In this document: piece by piece, positions 8,012-15,930 of the stretch
Layout of the letters: each line of letters begins with the position of its first letter
Position numbering within the stretch: position 1 is the first letter of the stretch
Source: Acrocarpospora corrugata
GTDB lineage: Bacteria; Actinomycetota; Actinomycetes; Streptosporangiales; Streptosporangiaceae
Length of the DNA: 64,000 bases
Direction of reading: 5' to 3'
Assembly (NCBI RefSeq): GCF_009687845.1
Contig: NZ_BLAD01000039.1
Span: forward strand, 62,001 to 126,000
Program-made: the position numbers and the translations under genes
The notes under the pieces: generated by a model
Seen by the model: only the letters and a program-made list of their open reading frames with translations
The model's database searches: none
Told to the model about the DNA's origin: nothing

Positions 8012-9013
8012 TCACCAGGAGTAGGCCTCGGGCGCGGGGCCGGGACCGGGGAAGATCTCGTCGAGCCCGGCCAGCGTCGCCTCGTCCAGGGCCACCTTGA
8101 AAGCCCGCACGGCGGCGTCGAGCTGCGCCGTCGTGCGGGGTCCGATGATGGGCGCGGTGACCCCGGGCCGCCCCAGCAGCCAGGCCAGGGCCACGTCCGC
8201 GGGATCCTCGCCCAGCTCCGCGCACAGGTCCTCGTACGCCTGGACGGCGGCGCGGTGCCGGTCCAGCTTGACCAGGCGGCGGCCCCGGTGCGGAGCCAGG
8301 CCGGCACCGGGCAGCGGCGCGCCCAGCTGGTTCTCGCGCTCCTTGCGCAGGATGCCGCCGAGCAGCCCGGCGTCCAGCGGGGACCACGGCATCATGCCCA
8401 CGCCGTAGTGCCGGCAGGCGGGCAGCACCTCCAGTTCCGCGGTGCGTTCCAGCAGGTTGTAGATGGTCTGCTCGCTGACCAGGCCGAGATGGCCGCGCCT
8501 GGCCGCGCTCTCCTGGCCGCCGGCGATGTGCCAGCCGGGATGGTTGGATGAGCCCACGTAGACGATCTTGCCCTGGGTCTTCAGGATCTCCATCGCCTCC
8601 CAGATCTCCTCCCACGGCACGCTCCGGTCGATGTGGTGCGGCTGGTAGAGGTCGATGTGGTCGGTGCCCAGGCGGCGGAGCGAGTCCTCGCAGGCCCGGC
8701 GGATGTGCAGCGCGGACAGGCCGGAGTGGTTGGGCCAGTCGGCCATCCGGCCGTACAGCTTGGTGGCGAGCACGGTCCGGTCCCTGCGCCCGCCGCCGAG
8801 GGCCAGCCAGCGGCCGATGATCTGCTCGGTCAGGCCCTCGCCGAACCGCCAGCCGTACACGTTGGACGTGTCGATCACGTTGATTCCGAGCTCGTGGGCC
8901 CGATCCATGATCGCGAAGGCGTCCGCCTCGGTGGTCTGGGTGCCGAAGTTGTCGGTGCCGAGGACCAGTCTGCTGATCGTCAGACCGCTGCGGCCGAGGT
9001 TCGCGAACTCCAC
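8012..9013 (-). CDS. Aldo/keto reductase
   Basis: 333 residues. The AKR catalytic tetrad is visible: Asp and Tyr in NVIDTSNVYGWRF, Lys in VLATKLYG and His in YQPHHID. A C-terminal segment (GVTAPIIGPRTTAQL) supplies the NADPH-binding loop. It resembles the YajO/Tas-type AKRs that reduce aldehydes and ketones with NADPH. The start is GTG 9011-9013 with AAGGAG six bases upstream; frames open further upstream would cross the operator. It is a single-gene leftward unit, divergent from the aldehyde dehydrogenase, with the shared operator about 20 bp upstream of its start. Confidence 0.87.
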   Translation of the reverse strand: MEFANLGRSGLTISRLVLGTDNFGTQTTEADAFAIMDRAHELGINVIDTSNVYGWRFGEGLTEQIIGRWLALGGGRRDRTVLATKLYGRMADWPNHSGLSALHIRRACEDSLRRLGTDHIDLYQPHHIDRSVPWEEIWEAMEILKTQGKIVYVGSSNHPGWHIAGGQESAARRGHLGLVSEQTIYNLLERTAELEVLPACRHYGVGMMPWSPLDAGLLGGILRKERENQLGAPLPGAGLAPHRGRRLVKLDRHRAAVQAYEDLCAELGEDPADVALAWLLGRPGVTAPIIGPRTTAQLDAAVRAFKVALDEATLAGLDEIFPGPGPAPEAYSW

Positions 9014-9033
9014 GGAGACTCCTTGAGCAGTTT

Positions 9034-9055
9034 CAATTATCGGACGATAAGTCCT
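9034..9055 (-). promoter_or_regulatory. Candidate operator, copy 2 of 3
   Basis: Read on the minus strand this is AGGACTTATCGTCCG followed by ATAATTG, differing from copy 3 at only a few positions. It lies 21 bp upstream of the reductase start and within the 172-bp divergent region shared with the aldehyde dehydrogenase gene. A further GTCCGAT at 9,067-9,073 on the plus strand may be a half-site facing the dehydrogenase. Recognition by the island's IclR regulator is inferred. Confidence 0.62.
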
Positions 9056-9185
9056 ATATCTAAGAGTCCGATGGTAACGTTGCCGGATAGCTGAGGCAAA
9101 AGTGCACGTTGCGGTCCCTTCGTAGCGGAACAGGCGGCGGATGCTCTTGGGCCCTGGCACAGAATTCGCCTGAGGAGAGCAGTCG

Positions 9186-10679
9186 TTGAGCACAAACCTC
9201 ACCGCGCACCTAGCCACCGCCGCCCTTCCGGCGGCCCACAGTCACCTCTCGGGCACGCTCTGCCAGGGCGGCGGGCGGGAGTTCGTCACCAGCCACCCCG
9301 GCGACGGCACCCCGCTGGCCACCGTCCAGGAGGCCACGCCGGAGTTCGTGGACGCGGCCGTACGCGAAGCCGCCGGCGCCCAACCGGCCTGGGCCGCCAC
9401 CGCACCGCACCAGCGGGCCCGGGTCCTGCGCGCCGCCGCCGATCTGCTGGAGGCCCAGGCCGTACGGCTGGCGCACCTGATCACCCTGGACAACGGCAAG
9501 ACGCTGGCCGAGGCGTACGGCGAGGTGGCGGTGGCCGCGGCGCACCTGCGCGCGGCGGCGGGCTGGGCCGCCACCCTGGAGGGCAGCACGCTGCCCATGG
9601 ACGGCGGCACGCTCCGGATGGTCTTCCGCGAGCCGGTCGGCGTGGTCGCCGCGATCATCCCGTTCAACAGCCCGCTCGTGTTCGCCGCCCAGAAGGTCGG
9701 GCCCGCGCTGGCGGCCGGCAACGCGGTCCTGCTCAAGTCGCCCGAGCTCAGCCCGCTGGCCGCCCCCGTGTTCGCCGGGCTGCTCACCGACGCGGGCCTG
9801 CCCGCCGGACTGCTCCAGGTGCTCCAGGGCACCGGCGAGGTGGGCCGCCGGCTGGCCGGGCACCCGGCGGTGACCATGGTGTCCTTCACCGGCAGCACCG
9901 CGGTCGGCCGCCAGGTGATGCGCTCGGCCGCCAACGACATGAAACGGGTGCTGCTCGAACTGGGCGGCAAGTCCGCGAACATCGTGTACGCCGACGCCGA
10001 CCTGGACGCCGCCCTGCACGCCACGGTCGGCGGCATCTTCCGCAACGCCGGGCAGCGCTGCTTCTCCGGCTCCCGGCTGCTGGTCGAGGAGCCGATCGCG
10101 GCGGAGTTCACGGCCAGGGTGGTGGAGCTCGCCCGCTCGATCAGGGTGGGCCCGCCGTTCGACCCGGACAGCCGGCTGGGCACGCTGATCTCGGCCGCCG
10201 AGGCCGAACGGGTGCACGTGATGGTCGAGGAGGCCGTCGCCCAGGGAGCCAGGGTGCTGGCCGGGGGCGACCGCCCGCCGGGGCTGCACCCGGACGGCGC
10301 CTACTACGCCCCCACCGTGCTGGAGATCGCGGAACGGCCGCCCGACATCGTCTACCAGGAGGTGTTCGGCCCGGTCCTCACCGTGCAGCGGTTCAGCGGC
10401 GCGGCGGAGGCGGTGGCGCTGGCCAACGACTCGCCGTTCGGCCTGGTGGGCGGCTGCTGGACCCGTGACCTCGACCGGGCGCTGACCACCGCCCGGCAGG
10501 TCAGGTCCGGATATTTCTGGATCAACTCCTACGGCGCGCTCGCGCTGGACGCGCCCATCGGCGGCGTCGGCCTGTCCGGCGTCGGCCGGGAGCTGGGCCG
10601 CATCGGCCACGAGGCCTACACCGAGACCAAGACCGTGCTCATCGACACCGCCCCGGCCGACGCGCCGCGCTGGCACTGA
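9186..10679 (+). CDS. NAD(P)+-dependent aldehyde dehydrogenase
   Basis: 497 residues, full length for the ALDH superfamily. Catalytic motifs are LLELGGKSANIV (general-base Glu) and GQRCFSGSRL (catalytic Cys); the cofactor segment IIPFNSPLVF and the C-terminal QEVFGPVL are also present. It oxidises an aldehyde to a carboxylic acid, possibly the aldehyde freed by the aldolase or made by the alcohol dehydrogenase next to it. The start is TTG 9186, with GAGGAGAG eight bases upstream. It lies 30 bp before the alcohol dehydrogenase, so the two are likely co-transcribed. Confidence 0.92.
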   Translation: MSTNLTAHLATAALPAAHSHLSGTLCQGGGREFVTSHPGDGTPLATVQEATPEFVDAAVREAAGAQPAWAATAPHQRARVLRAAADLLEAQAVRLAHLITLDNGKTLAEAYGEVAVAAAHLRAAAGWAATLEGSTLPMDGGTLRMVFREPVGVVAAIIPFNSPLVFAAQKVGPALAAGNAVLLKSPELSPLAAPVFAGLLTDAGLPAGLLQVLQGTGEVGRRLAGHPAVTMVSFTGSTAVGRQVMRSAANDMKRVLLELGGKSANIVYADADLDAALHATVGGIFRNAGQRCFSGSRLLVEEPIAAEFTARVVELARSIRVGPPFDPDSRLGTLISAAEAERVHVMVEEAVAQGARVLAGGDRPPGLHPDGAYYAPTVLEIAERPPDIVYQEVFGPVLTVQRFSGAAEAVALANDSPFGLVGGCWTRDLDRALTTARQVRSGYFWINSYGALALDAPIGGVGLSGVGRELGRIGHEAYTETKTVLIDTAPADAPRWH

Positions 10680-10709
10680 CCCCCATGAACCCATGAACAA
10701 GGAGACGCC

Positions 10710-11795
10710 ATGCCCGCCTACTACCGAGGCGCCGTCGCCAGGGCCGCGCACGGGCCGCTGCGCATCGAGGACATCCCCGTCCGCGAGCCGGCGGGCGACG
10801 AGGTGCTGATCGAGGTGACCGCCTGCGGCCTGTGCCACAGCGACGTGCACTTCATGCACGGCACGTCGGGCACCGACTTTCCCTACCTGGTGGGGCACGA
10901 GGTGGCCGGGCGGGTGGCCGGGCTGGGGCCGGCGGCGACCGGCCTGAGCGTCGGCGACAGCGTGGTGGTCGCCCCGATGGTCGCGTGCGGGACGTGCAGG
11001 CAGTGCGCGGCCGGGCGCCCGCGGGGCTGCCCCGACCGGCTGCCCCGGCGGCCCAGGGTGCGGCTCGGCGACGGCGCGGAGGCGACCGCCGTGCTCGGGG
11101 TGGGCGGTCTGGCCGAGCGGGTCATCGTGCCGGCCAGGCAGGCCGTGGCGATCGATCCCCGGGTGCCTTCGCGGGTCGCGGCGCTGCTCGGGTGCGGGGT
11201 GCCGAGCGGGTTCGGGGCCGCCGTCAACACCGCCGAGGTCGGCCCGGCCGACGACGTGGTGGTGCTCGGGTGCGGCGGGGTGGGGGTCGCGGCCGTCGCC
11301 GGGGCGGCCTACGCGGGCGCGCGGCGGATCATCGCGGTGGACGTCAACCCCGCCAAGCTCGACGCGGCCCGGCGTTTCGGCGCCACCCACGTGGTGGACG
11401 CGTCCCGGGAGGAGACCGTGGCCCAGGTGCGGGAGCTGACCGACGGCCAGGGCGCGGACGTGGTGCTCGACGCGGTCGGCGGCCCCGGCTCCTTCAGCAC
11501 CGCCGACCAGCTGCGCGGCCCCGGCTCCCGGCTGGTGGTGGTGGGCGCGCCCCGGCAGGGCGATACGGTCGAACTGCCGCTGCGCCGCCTGTTCCTGACC
11601 GGCGGCTCGATCCGGGTCTCGATCTGGGGCGACTGCGTGGCCGCCAGGGACCTGCCGCTGCTGGCCGGGCTCTTCCTGGCCGGGCGGCTGCCGCTGGAGG
11701 AGTACGTGAGCGGCGCCTACCCGCTGGACGAGGCCCAGGCGGGCTACGACCGGCTGATCGCCGGCGACACCCTGCGCGGCGTCGTGGTGCTGTGA
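10710..11795 (+). CDS. Zinc-dependent alcohol dehydrogenase (MDR family)
   Basis: 361 residues. The catalytic zinc site is seen in CGLCHSD (about residue 39) and GHEVAG. Four structural-zinc cysteines are in CGTCRQC and the following RGCPD. The Rossmann motif VLGCGGVGVAA (about residues 190-200) binds NAD(P). It interconverts an alcohol and an aldehyde or ketone. AAGGAGA precedes the ATG. Together with the upstream aldehyde dehydrogenase it can take an alcohol group to a carboxylate. Confidence 0.9.
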   Translation: MPAYYRGAVARAAHGPLRIEDIPVREPAGDEVLIEVTACGLCHSDVHFMHGTSGTDFPYLVGHEVAGRVAGLGPAATGLSVGDSVVVAPMVACGTCRQCAAGRPRGCPDRLPRRPRVRLGDGAEATAVLGVGGLAERVIVPARQAVAIDPRVPSRVAALLGCGVPSGFGAAVNTAEVGPADDVVVLGCGGVGVAAVAGAAYAGARRIIAVDVNPAKLDAARRFGATHVVDASREETVAQVRELTDGQGADVVLDAVGGPGSFSTADQLRGPGSRLVVVGAPRQGDTVELPLRRLFLTGGSIRVSIWGDCVAARDLPLLAGLFLAGRLPLEEYVSGAYPLDEAQAGYDRLIAGDTLRGVVVL

Positions 11796-11800
11796 CCCGG

Positions 11801-11830
11801 TTGACAGATCGGCACGAATCGCCACACAAT
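11801..11830 (+). promoter_or_regulatory. Possible promoter of the 11.9-20.8 kb operon
   Basis: TTGACA at 11,801-11,806, an 18-bp spacer and CACAAT at 11,825-11,830 resemble a housekeeping sigma promoter. The candidate operator begins 13 bp downstream, so a bound protein would cover the start of transcription, as expected for repression. Assigned by eye only. Confidence 0.4.
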
Positions 11831-11842
11831 CAAAACATATTT

Positions 11843-11864
11843 CGGACTAGTTGTCCGATAAATG
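11843..11864 (+). promoter_or_regulatory. Candidate operator, copy 3 of 3 (perfect palindrome)
   Basis: CGGACTAGTTGTCCG has perfect 5-bp arms around a 5-bp centre and is followed by ATAAATG. It is 18 bp upstream of the first start codon of the large catabolic operon and just downstream of the possible -10 box. It is the best-formed of the three copies. The 15-bp size matches what is known for IclR-family sites; binding by the regulator at 20,780 is inferred. Confidence 0.65.
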
Positions 11865-11881
11865 AACAAGATCGAGGAGTG

Positions 11882-12385
11882 ATGATGGCGACAGCCGCTC
11901 TGCGCGCACCGCGCTCGCTCAACCACATCGCCTACCCGACCTGGAACTCGCAGGTCACGCACGACTTCTACACCGAGGTGCTGAAGTGCGAGTTCCTGGC
12001 CGCGATCCAGCTGGACGTGGTGCCCTCCAGCGGTGCGCGCACGCCGTACCTGCACACGTTCTTCGGGCTGCACGACGGGGGCGCCATCGCCTTCTTCGAG
12101 GTGGAGGGCCTGCCCGAGCCGAAGCCCGACGGGGTGCCGTCCTGGATCCGGCACATCGCGCTCAACGTGGACTCGATCGAGGAGCTCCACGCCTGGCGGG
12201 AGCACTTCGCCGCCAAGGGCGTGGAGAGCGTCGGCATCGTCGACCACGACGGGGTGTGGGAGTCGCTCTACATCTTCGACCCCAACGGCGTACGGATCGA
12301 GCTGACCGTTCAAGCCCGCGCGCTGACCTCGGCCGACGCCCGCGAGGGCGTGGAAACCCTGCGGAAGTGGAACGCGCGCGAGTAG
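11882..12385 (+). CDS. VOC-family (glyoxalase/extradiol dioxygenase-like) protein
   Basis: 167 residues forming a single vicinal-oxygen-chelate unit. Likely metal ligands are His in LNHIAYPT, His in IRHIALNV and Glu in VRIELT, the 2-His-1-carboxylate set. It is about half the length of classical two-domain extradiol dioxygenases, so it could be a one-domain dioxygenase, an isomerase or an epimerase. ATG 11882 is preceded by GAGGAG; a second ATG follows immediately. As first gene of a long operon with a flavin hydroxylase and a hydrolase, ring cleavage is a reasonable but unproven role. Confidence 0.78.
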   Translation: MMATAALRAPRSLNHIAYPTWNSQVTHDFYTEVLKCEFLAAIQLDVVPSSGARTPYLHTFFGLHDGGAIAFFEVEGLPEPKPDGVPSWIRHIALNVDSIEELHAWREHFAAKGVESVGIVDHDGVWESLYIFDPNGVRIELTVQARALTSADAREGVETLRKWNARE

Positions 12386-12431
12386 CGCGAGGCCCCCGTC
12401 CCGATCGCGAACCGACCTTCAGGAGCCGCCC

Positions 12432-13553
12432 GTGCTGACCCGCGAACTACTTCCCGTACCGATGACGCCGGGCGGGCGCCTCGACATCAACTCGGGCGTC
12501 GCCCGGCTGAGCGGGAAGATCTGGGCCACCCTCTGGAAGGACGACCGGCGCCCGGCCGGCACCGCGGTGCTGATCGTGCACCCGTCCTCCAACTTCATCG
12601 GCCACTACGCGCTGGAGGAGCTGGCGTCCCGGGGGGTGGCCGCCGTCGGCCTGGCCACCCGGTACGTCGGCAACGACTCCGCTTTGATCATGGAGAACTG
12701 CGTCCTGGACGTTGGCGCGGCCATCCGCCACCTGCGTGAACTCGGCTATGACCGGATCATCCTGGTGGGCAACTCCGGTGGCGGCGGGCTGGCCGCGCTG
12801 TACCAGGCGCAGGCCGAGACGCCCACCATCACCCACACGCCCGCCGGGGATCCCGCGGATCTGACCGCCGCCGACCTGATTCCGGCCGACCGGCTCGTCC
12901 TGGCCATGGCCCATCCCGGCCGTGCGGTGGTCTACACCGAAGGGCTCGACCCGGCGATCACCGACGAGCATCAGCCGTTCGGTCGGGATCCGGAACTCGA
13001 CATGTTCGAGCCCGCCAACGGGCCGGCGTACGGGCCCGAGTTCGTGACCCGCTACCGCCGGGCGCAGATCGCCCGCAACCGCCGGATCACCGGCTGGGCC
13101 GTCCAGCAGATCGAGGCGCTGCGCGCTCTGGACGGCCCCGACGACCTGCCCTTCGTCGTCCACGGCACCGCCGCCGACCCGCGCTTCCTGGACCTGACCC
13201 TGGACCCCTCCGACCGGGTCGCCGGCACCCTGTGGGGCAGCCCGTGGGCGGCCAACTACCAGCCCGCCTCGCTCGGGCACCTGACCAGCCTGCGCTCCTG
13301 GCTCAGCCAGTGGAGCTACGACCACAGCCGGGCCAACGCCTACCGGGAGCTGCCCGGCGTCAAGGCCCCCGTCCTGGTCGTGTCCGGCTCCGCCGACTGC
13401 GCGGCCTTCCCCAGCCACGCCCGCGGCATGTACGACGCCGTCGGCCACGACCAGCGCGAACTGGTCGAGATCAAGGGCGCCGACCACTACTTCCAGGGCC
13501 GCCCCGACCTGGCCGCCGCCATGTGCGACCACATCGTCGAATGGGCCGGGTGA
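12432..13553 (+). CDS. Alpha/beta hydrolase family protein
   Basis: 373 residues. The nucleophile elbow is ILVGNSGGGG (Ser about residue 116), an acid may lie in VSGSADCAAFPSH, and GADHYFQGRP supplies the catalytic His. A long insertion (about residues 140-280) between nucleophile and acid makes it bigger than the other hydrolases of the island. The start is GTG with CAGGAG upstream. Its stop overlaps the start of the flavin monooxygenase by one base (TGATG). Probably an esterase or C-C hydrolase acting on a pathway intermediate. Confidence 0.8.
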   Translation: MLTRELLPVPMTPGGRLDINSGVARLSGKIWATLWKDDRRPAGTAVLIVHPSSNFIGHYALEELASRGVAAVGLATRYVGNDSALIMENCVLDVGAAIRHLRELGYDRIILVGNSGGGGLAALYQAQAETPTITHTPAGDPADLTAADLIPADRLVLAMAHPGRAVVYTEGLDPAITDEHQPFGRDPELDMFEPANGPAYGPEFVTRYRRAQIARNRRITGWAVQQIEALRALDGPDDLPFVVHGTAADPRFLDLTLDPSDRVAGTLWGSPWAANYQPASLGHLTSLRSWLSQWSYDHSRANAYRELPGVKAPVLVVSGSADCAAFPSHARGMYDAVGHDQRELVEIKGADHYFQGRPDLAAAMCDHIVEWAG

Positions 13554-14773
13554 TGGGCGTGCTCGACGTCGCCGTGGTGGGGGCCGGTCCGGTCGGGCTC
13601 ACCGCCGCGCTGGCGCTGGCCGGACGCGGGATCGCGGTCACCGTCTTCGAGGAGGAGGAGCGGCTCAGCACCGAGTGGCGGGCCTCCACCTTCCACCCGC
13701 CGACCCTGGAGATCGCCTGCGACCTCGGCATCGCCGACGCGATGCTGGCCGAGGGCCTGATCGCGCGGACCTACCAGATCAGGGACCGGCGGGACGGTCT
13801 GATCGCCGAGTTCGACTTCGGCCTGCTGGCCGACGAGACCGACTACCCGTTCCGGCTCCAGCTGGAGCAGTACAAGTACACCCAGATCATCAGTGACGTC
13901 CTGGGCGGGCGGCACCCGGAGGTCGGGATGCGGATGGGCGAGGGCATCACCGGGGTGACCCAGCACGCCGACGCCGCGGTGCTCACCACCGCCGCCGGGG
14001 AGCGGGTCGAGGCCCGCTGGGTGCTGGCCGCCGACGGCGCGCGCAGCATCGTGCGCAAAGCCCTCGGCACCAGCTTCGAGGGCCTCACCTACGACCACCG
14101 CTACCTGGTGCTGAGCATCGACTACCCGGTGGAGACCCTGCTGCCGGGCATCTGCGACGTCAACTACATCGCCGACCCCGGCGAGCACCTGCTCATCCTG
14201 CGGGTCCCGGACGTGTGGCGGATCGTCGTCGCGGTCCGGCCCGAGCTCGGCGCGGCGGAGGCCCTGACCGACGCGTACGTGGCCGGGCGGCTGCGCGCCC
14301 TGTTCGGCGACCACCCGGAGCTGCCGCTGCGGGAACGGAAGATCTACTCCGTGCACCAGCGGGTCGCGGGCAACTTCCGGCACGACCGGGTCCTGCTGCT
14401 CGGCGACGCCGCGCACGTCAACAGCCCGATGGGCGGCATGGGCCTCAACGGCGGCATCCACGACGCGTTCGACCTGTCGGTCCAGCTCGGCAAGGTGCTG
14501 CTGGACGGGGCGGGCCCCGAGGTGCTGGACGCCTGGGCGCACCGCCGCCGCAAGGCCGCCATCGAGGCGGTGCAGGAGCTCACCCACCGCACCACCACCG
14601 AGATGGCCGAACAGGACGAGACGGAACGGCTCGGCTTCCGGCGGCGGATGTCGCAGATCGCGGCGGACCCGGCGCTGGCGAAGGCGTGGATGCTGGACGC
14701 GGCGATGATCTCCAACGTGCGCGCCCACGGCCTGCCGCCACGCCCGGCCGGTCGCGGCCCTGGGGCGAGCTGA
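13553..14773 (+). CDS. FAD-dependent aromatic-ring hydroxylase-like monooxygenase
   Basis: 406 residues of the PHBH/MhpA class A flavin monooxygenases. VVGAGPVGLTAAL is the FAD Rossmann fingerprint, AADGARSIVRKALG the DG motif and LLGDAAHVNSPMGGMG the GD motif. Such enzymes use NAD(P)H and O2 to hydroxylate an aromatic or cyclic ketone substrate. Start ATG overlaps the previous stop by one base (a GTG three bases earlier is also possible), and the stop overlaps the acyl-CoA dehydrogenase start in the same way. It argues for an aromatic or cyclic substrate of the island. Confidence 0.88.
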   Translation: MGVLDVAVVGAGPVGLTAALALAGRGIAVTVFEEEERLSTEWRASTFHPPTLEIACDLGIADAMLAEGLIARTYQIRDRRDGLIAEFDFGLLADETDYPFRLQLEQYKYTQIISDVLGGRHPEVGMRMGEGITGVTQHADAAVLTTAAGERVEARWVLAADGARSIVRKALGTSFEGLTYDHRYLVLSIDYPVETLLPGICDVNYIADPGEHLLILRVPDVWRIVVAVRPELGAAEALTDAYVAGRLRALFGDHPELPLRERKIYSVHQRVAGNFRHDRVLLLGDAAHVNSPMGGMGLNGGIHDAFDLSVQLGKVLLDGAGPEVLDAWAHRRRKAAIEAVQELTHRTTTEMAEQDETERLGFRRRMSQIAADPALAKAWMLDAAMISNVRAHGLPPRPAGRGPGAS

Positions 14774-15930
14774 TGGACTTCCAGCTCACCGACGAGCAGC
14801 GCGACATCCGCGACACCGCCCGAGCCTTCGTCACCAGGGAACTGCTGCCCCTGGAGGAGGACTTCCTCCGCTCCGGCGCGGCCCGCCTGCCGAGAGAGCA
14901 GGAACGTTCCCTCCAGGCCAAGGCCAGGAAGTTCGGCTTCTGGGGGATGAGCGCCCCCGAGCGGTACGGCGGAATGGCGCTGCCCGCCCTCACCCAGTCC
15001 CTCATCCACATCGAGGTGGCCAGAACCTGCGTGCCGTTCCGCTTCGGCGGCGAGGCCGACAACATCCTGTACGGCGCGGACGCCGCCCAGCAGGAGGAGT
15101 ACCTGCTCCCGACCATCGAGGGCCGCCGGCTCGGCTGCTTCGCCCTCACCGAACCCGGCGCGGGCTCCGACGCCGCGGCGATCCGCACCAGCGCGCGGCG
15201 GGACGGCGCCGACTGGGTGATCAACGGCCAGAAGACCTTCATCAGCAACGGCGACGACGCCGACTACGCCATCGTCATCGCGGTCACCGACCGGGACGCC
15301 CGCCACGGCTCGACCGCGTTCCTGGTGGACCGCGACGCCGGCTGGACCTCGACCCCGATCCCGACCATGGGCAGCTGGCACCAACCGGCCACCCTCTTCT
15401 TCGACCAGGTCAGGGTCCCGGCCGGGAAAGTGCTCGGCGACGTGGGCGCGGGGTTCGACCTGGCCAAACGCTGGATCGGCAAGGGCCGGCACGTGATCTC
15501 CGCCCACTGCGTCGGCATCGCGGAACGCTGCCTGCGGATGGCCGTGGACTACGCCAACCTGCGCGAGACCTTCGGCCGCAAAATCGGCGCGAACCAGGCC
15601 GTGCAGTGGATGATCGCCGACTCGGAGACCGAACTGGAGGCGGCCCGCTGGCTCGCCCTGCGCGCCGCGTGGGACGTGGACCGGGGCGCCGACGCCCGCC
15701 ACTCCGTGGCCATGGCCAAACTCTTCTGCTGCCAGATGGTGGGCCGGGTCGTGGACCGGGCCCTGCAGATCCACGGGGGGATGGGCTATTCGAAGGAACT
15801 CCCGCTGGAGGGCTGGTATCGCGCGGTCCGCGCGATGCGGATCTTCGAGGGGACCGATGAGATCCAGAGACTCATCCTGTCGCGAGACCTACTACGTGGA
15901 TTCACCCGGATAGGAGGCCACCTTGCCTGA
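14773..15930 (+). CDS. Acyl-CoA dehydrogenase
   Basis: 385 residues with complete ACAD features. An N-terminal helical domain is followed by CFALTEPGAGSDAAA (FAD/substrate loop) and the WVINGQKTFISNG strand. The C-terminal MRIFEGTDEIQRL carries the catalytic base Glu. It would introduce an alpha,beta double bond in a CoA thioester, passing electrons to ETF. It sits directly before a CoA ligase and two hotdog hydratases, so ligation, dehydrogenation and hydration are encoded side by side. The next gene begins 8 bp inside it. Confidence 0.92.
   Translation: MDFQLTDEQRDIRDTARAFVTRELLPLEEDFLRSGAARLPREQERSLQAKARKFGFWGMSAPERYGGMALPALTQSLIHIEVARTCVPFRFGGEADNILYGADAAQQEEYLLPTIEGRRLGCFALTEPGAGSDAAAIRTSARRDGADWVINGQKTFISNGDDADYAIVIAVTDRDARHGSTAFLVDRDAGWTSTPIPTMGSWHQPATLFFDQVRVPAGKVLGDVGAGFDLAKRWIGKGRHVISAHCVGIAERCLRMAVDYANLRETFGRKIGANQAVQWMIADSETELEAARWLALRAAWDVDRGADARHSVAMAKLFCCQMVGRVVDRALQIHGGMGYSKELPLEGWYRAVRAMRIFEGTDEIQRLILSRDLLRGFTRIGGHLA

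Noticed and set aside
9067-9073. A second full operator copy facing the aldehyde dehydrogenase
   Set aside because: Only GTCCGAT matches; the left arm is absent, so it is at most a half-site.
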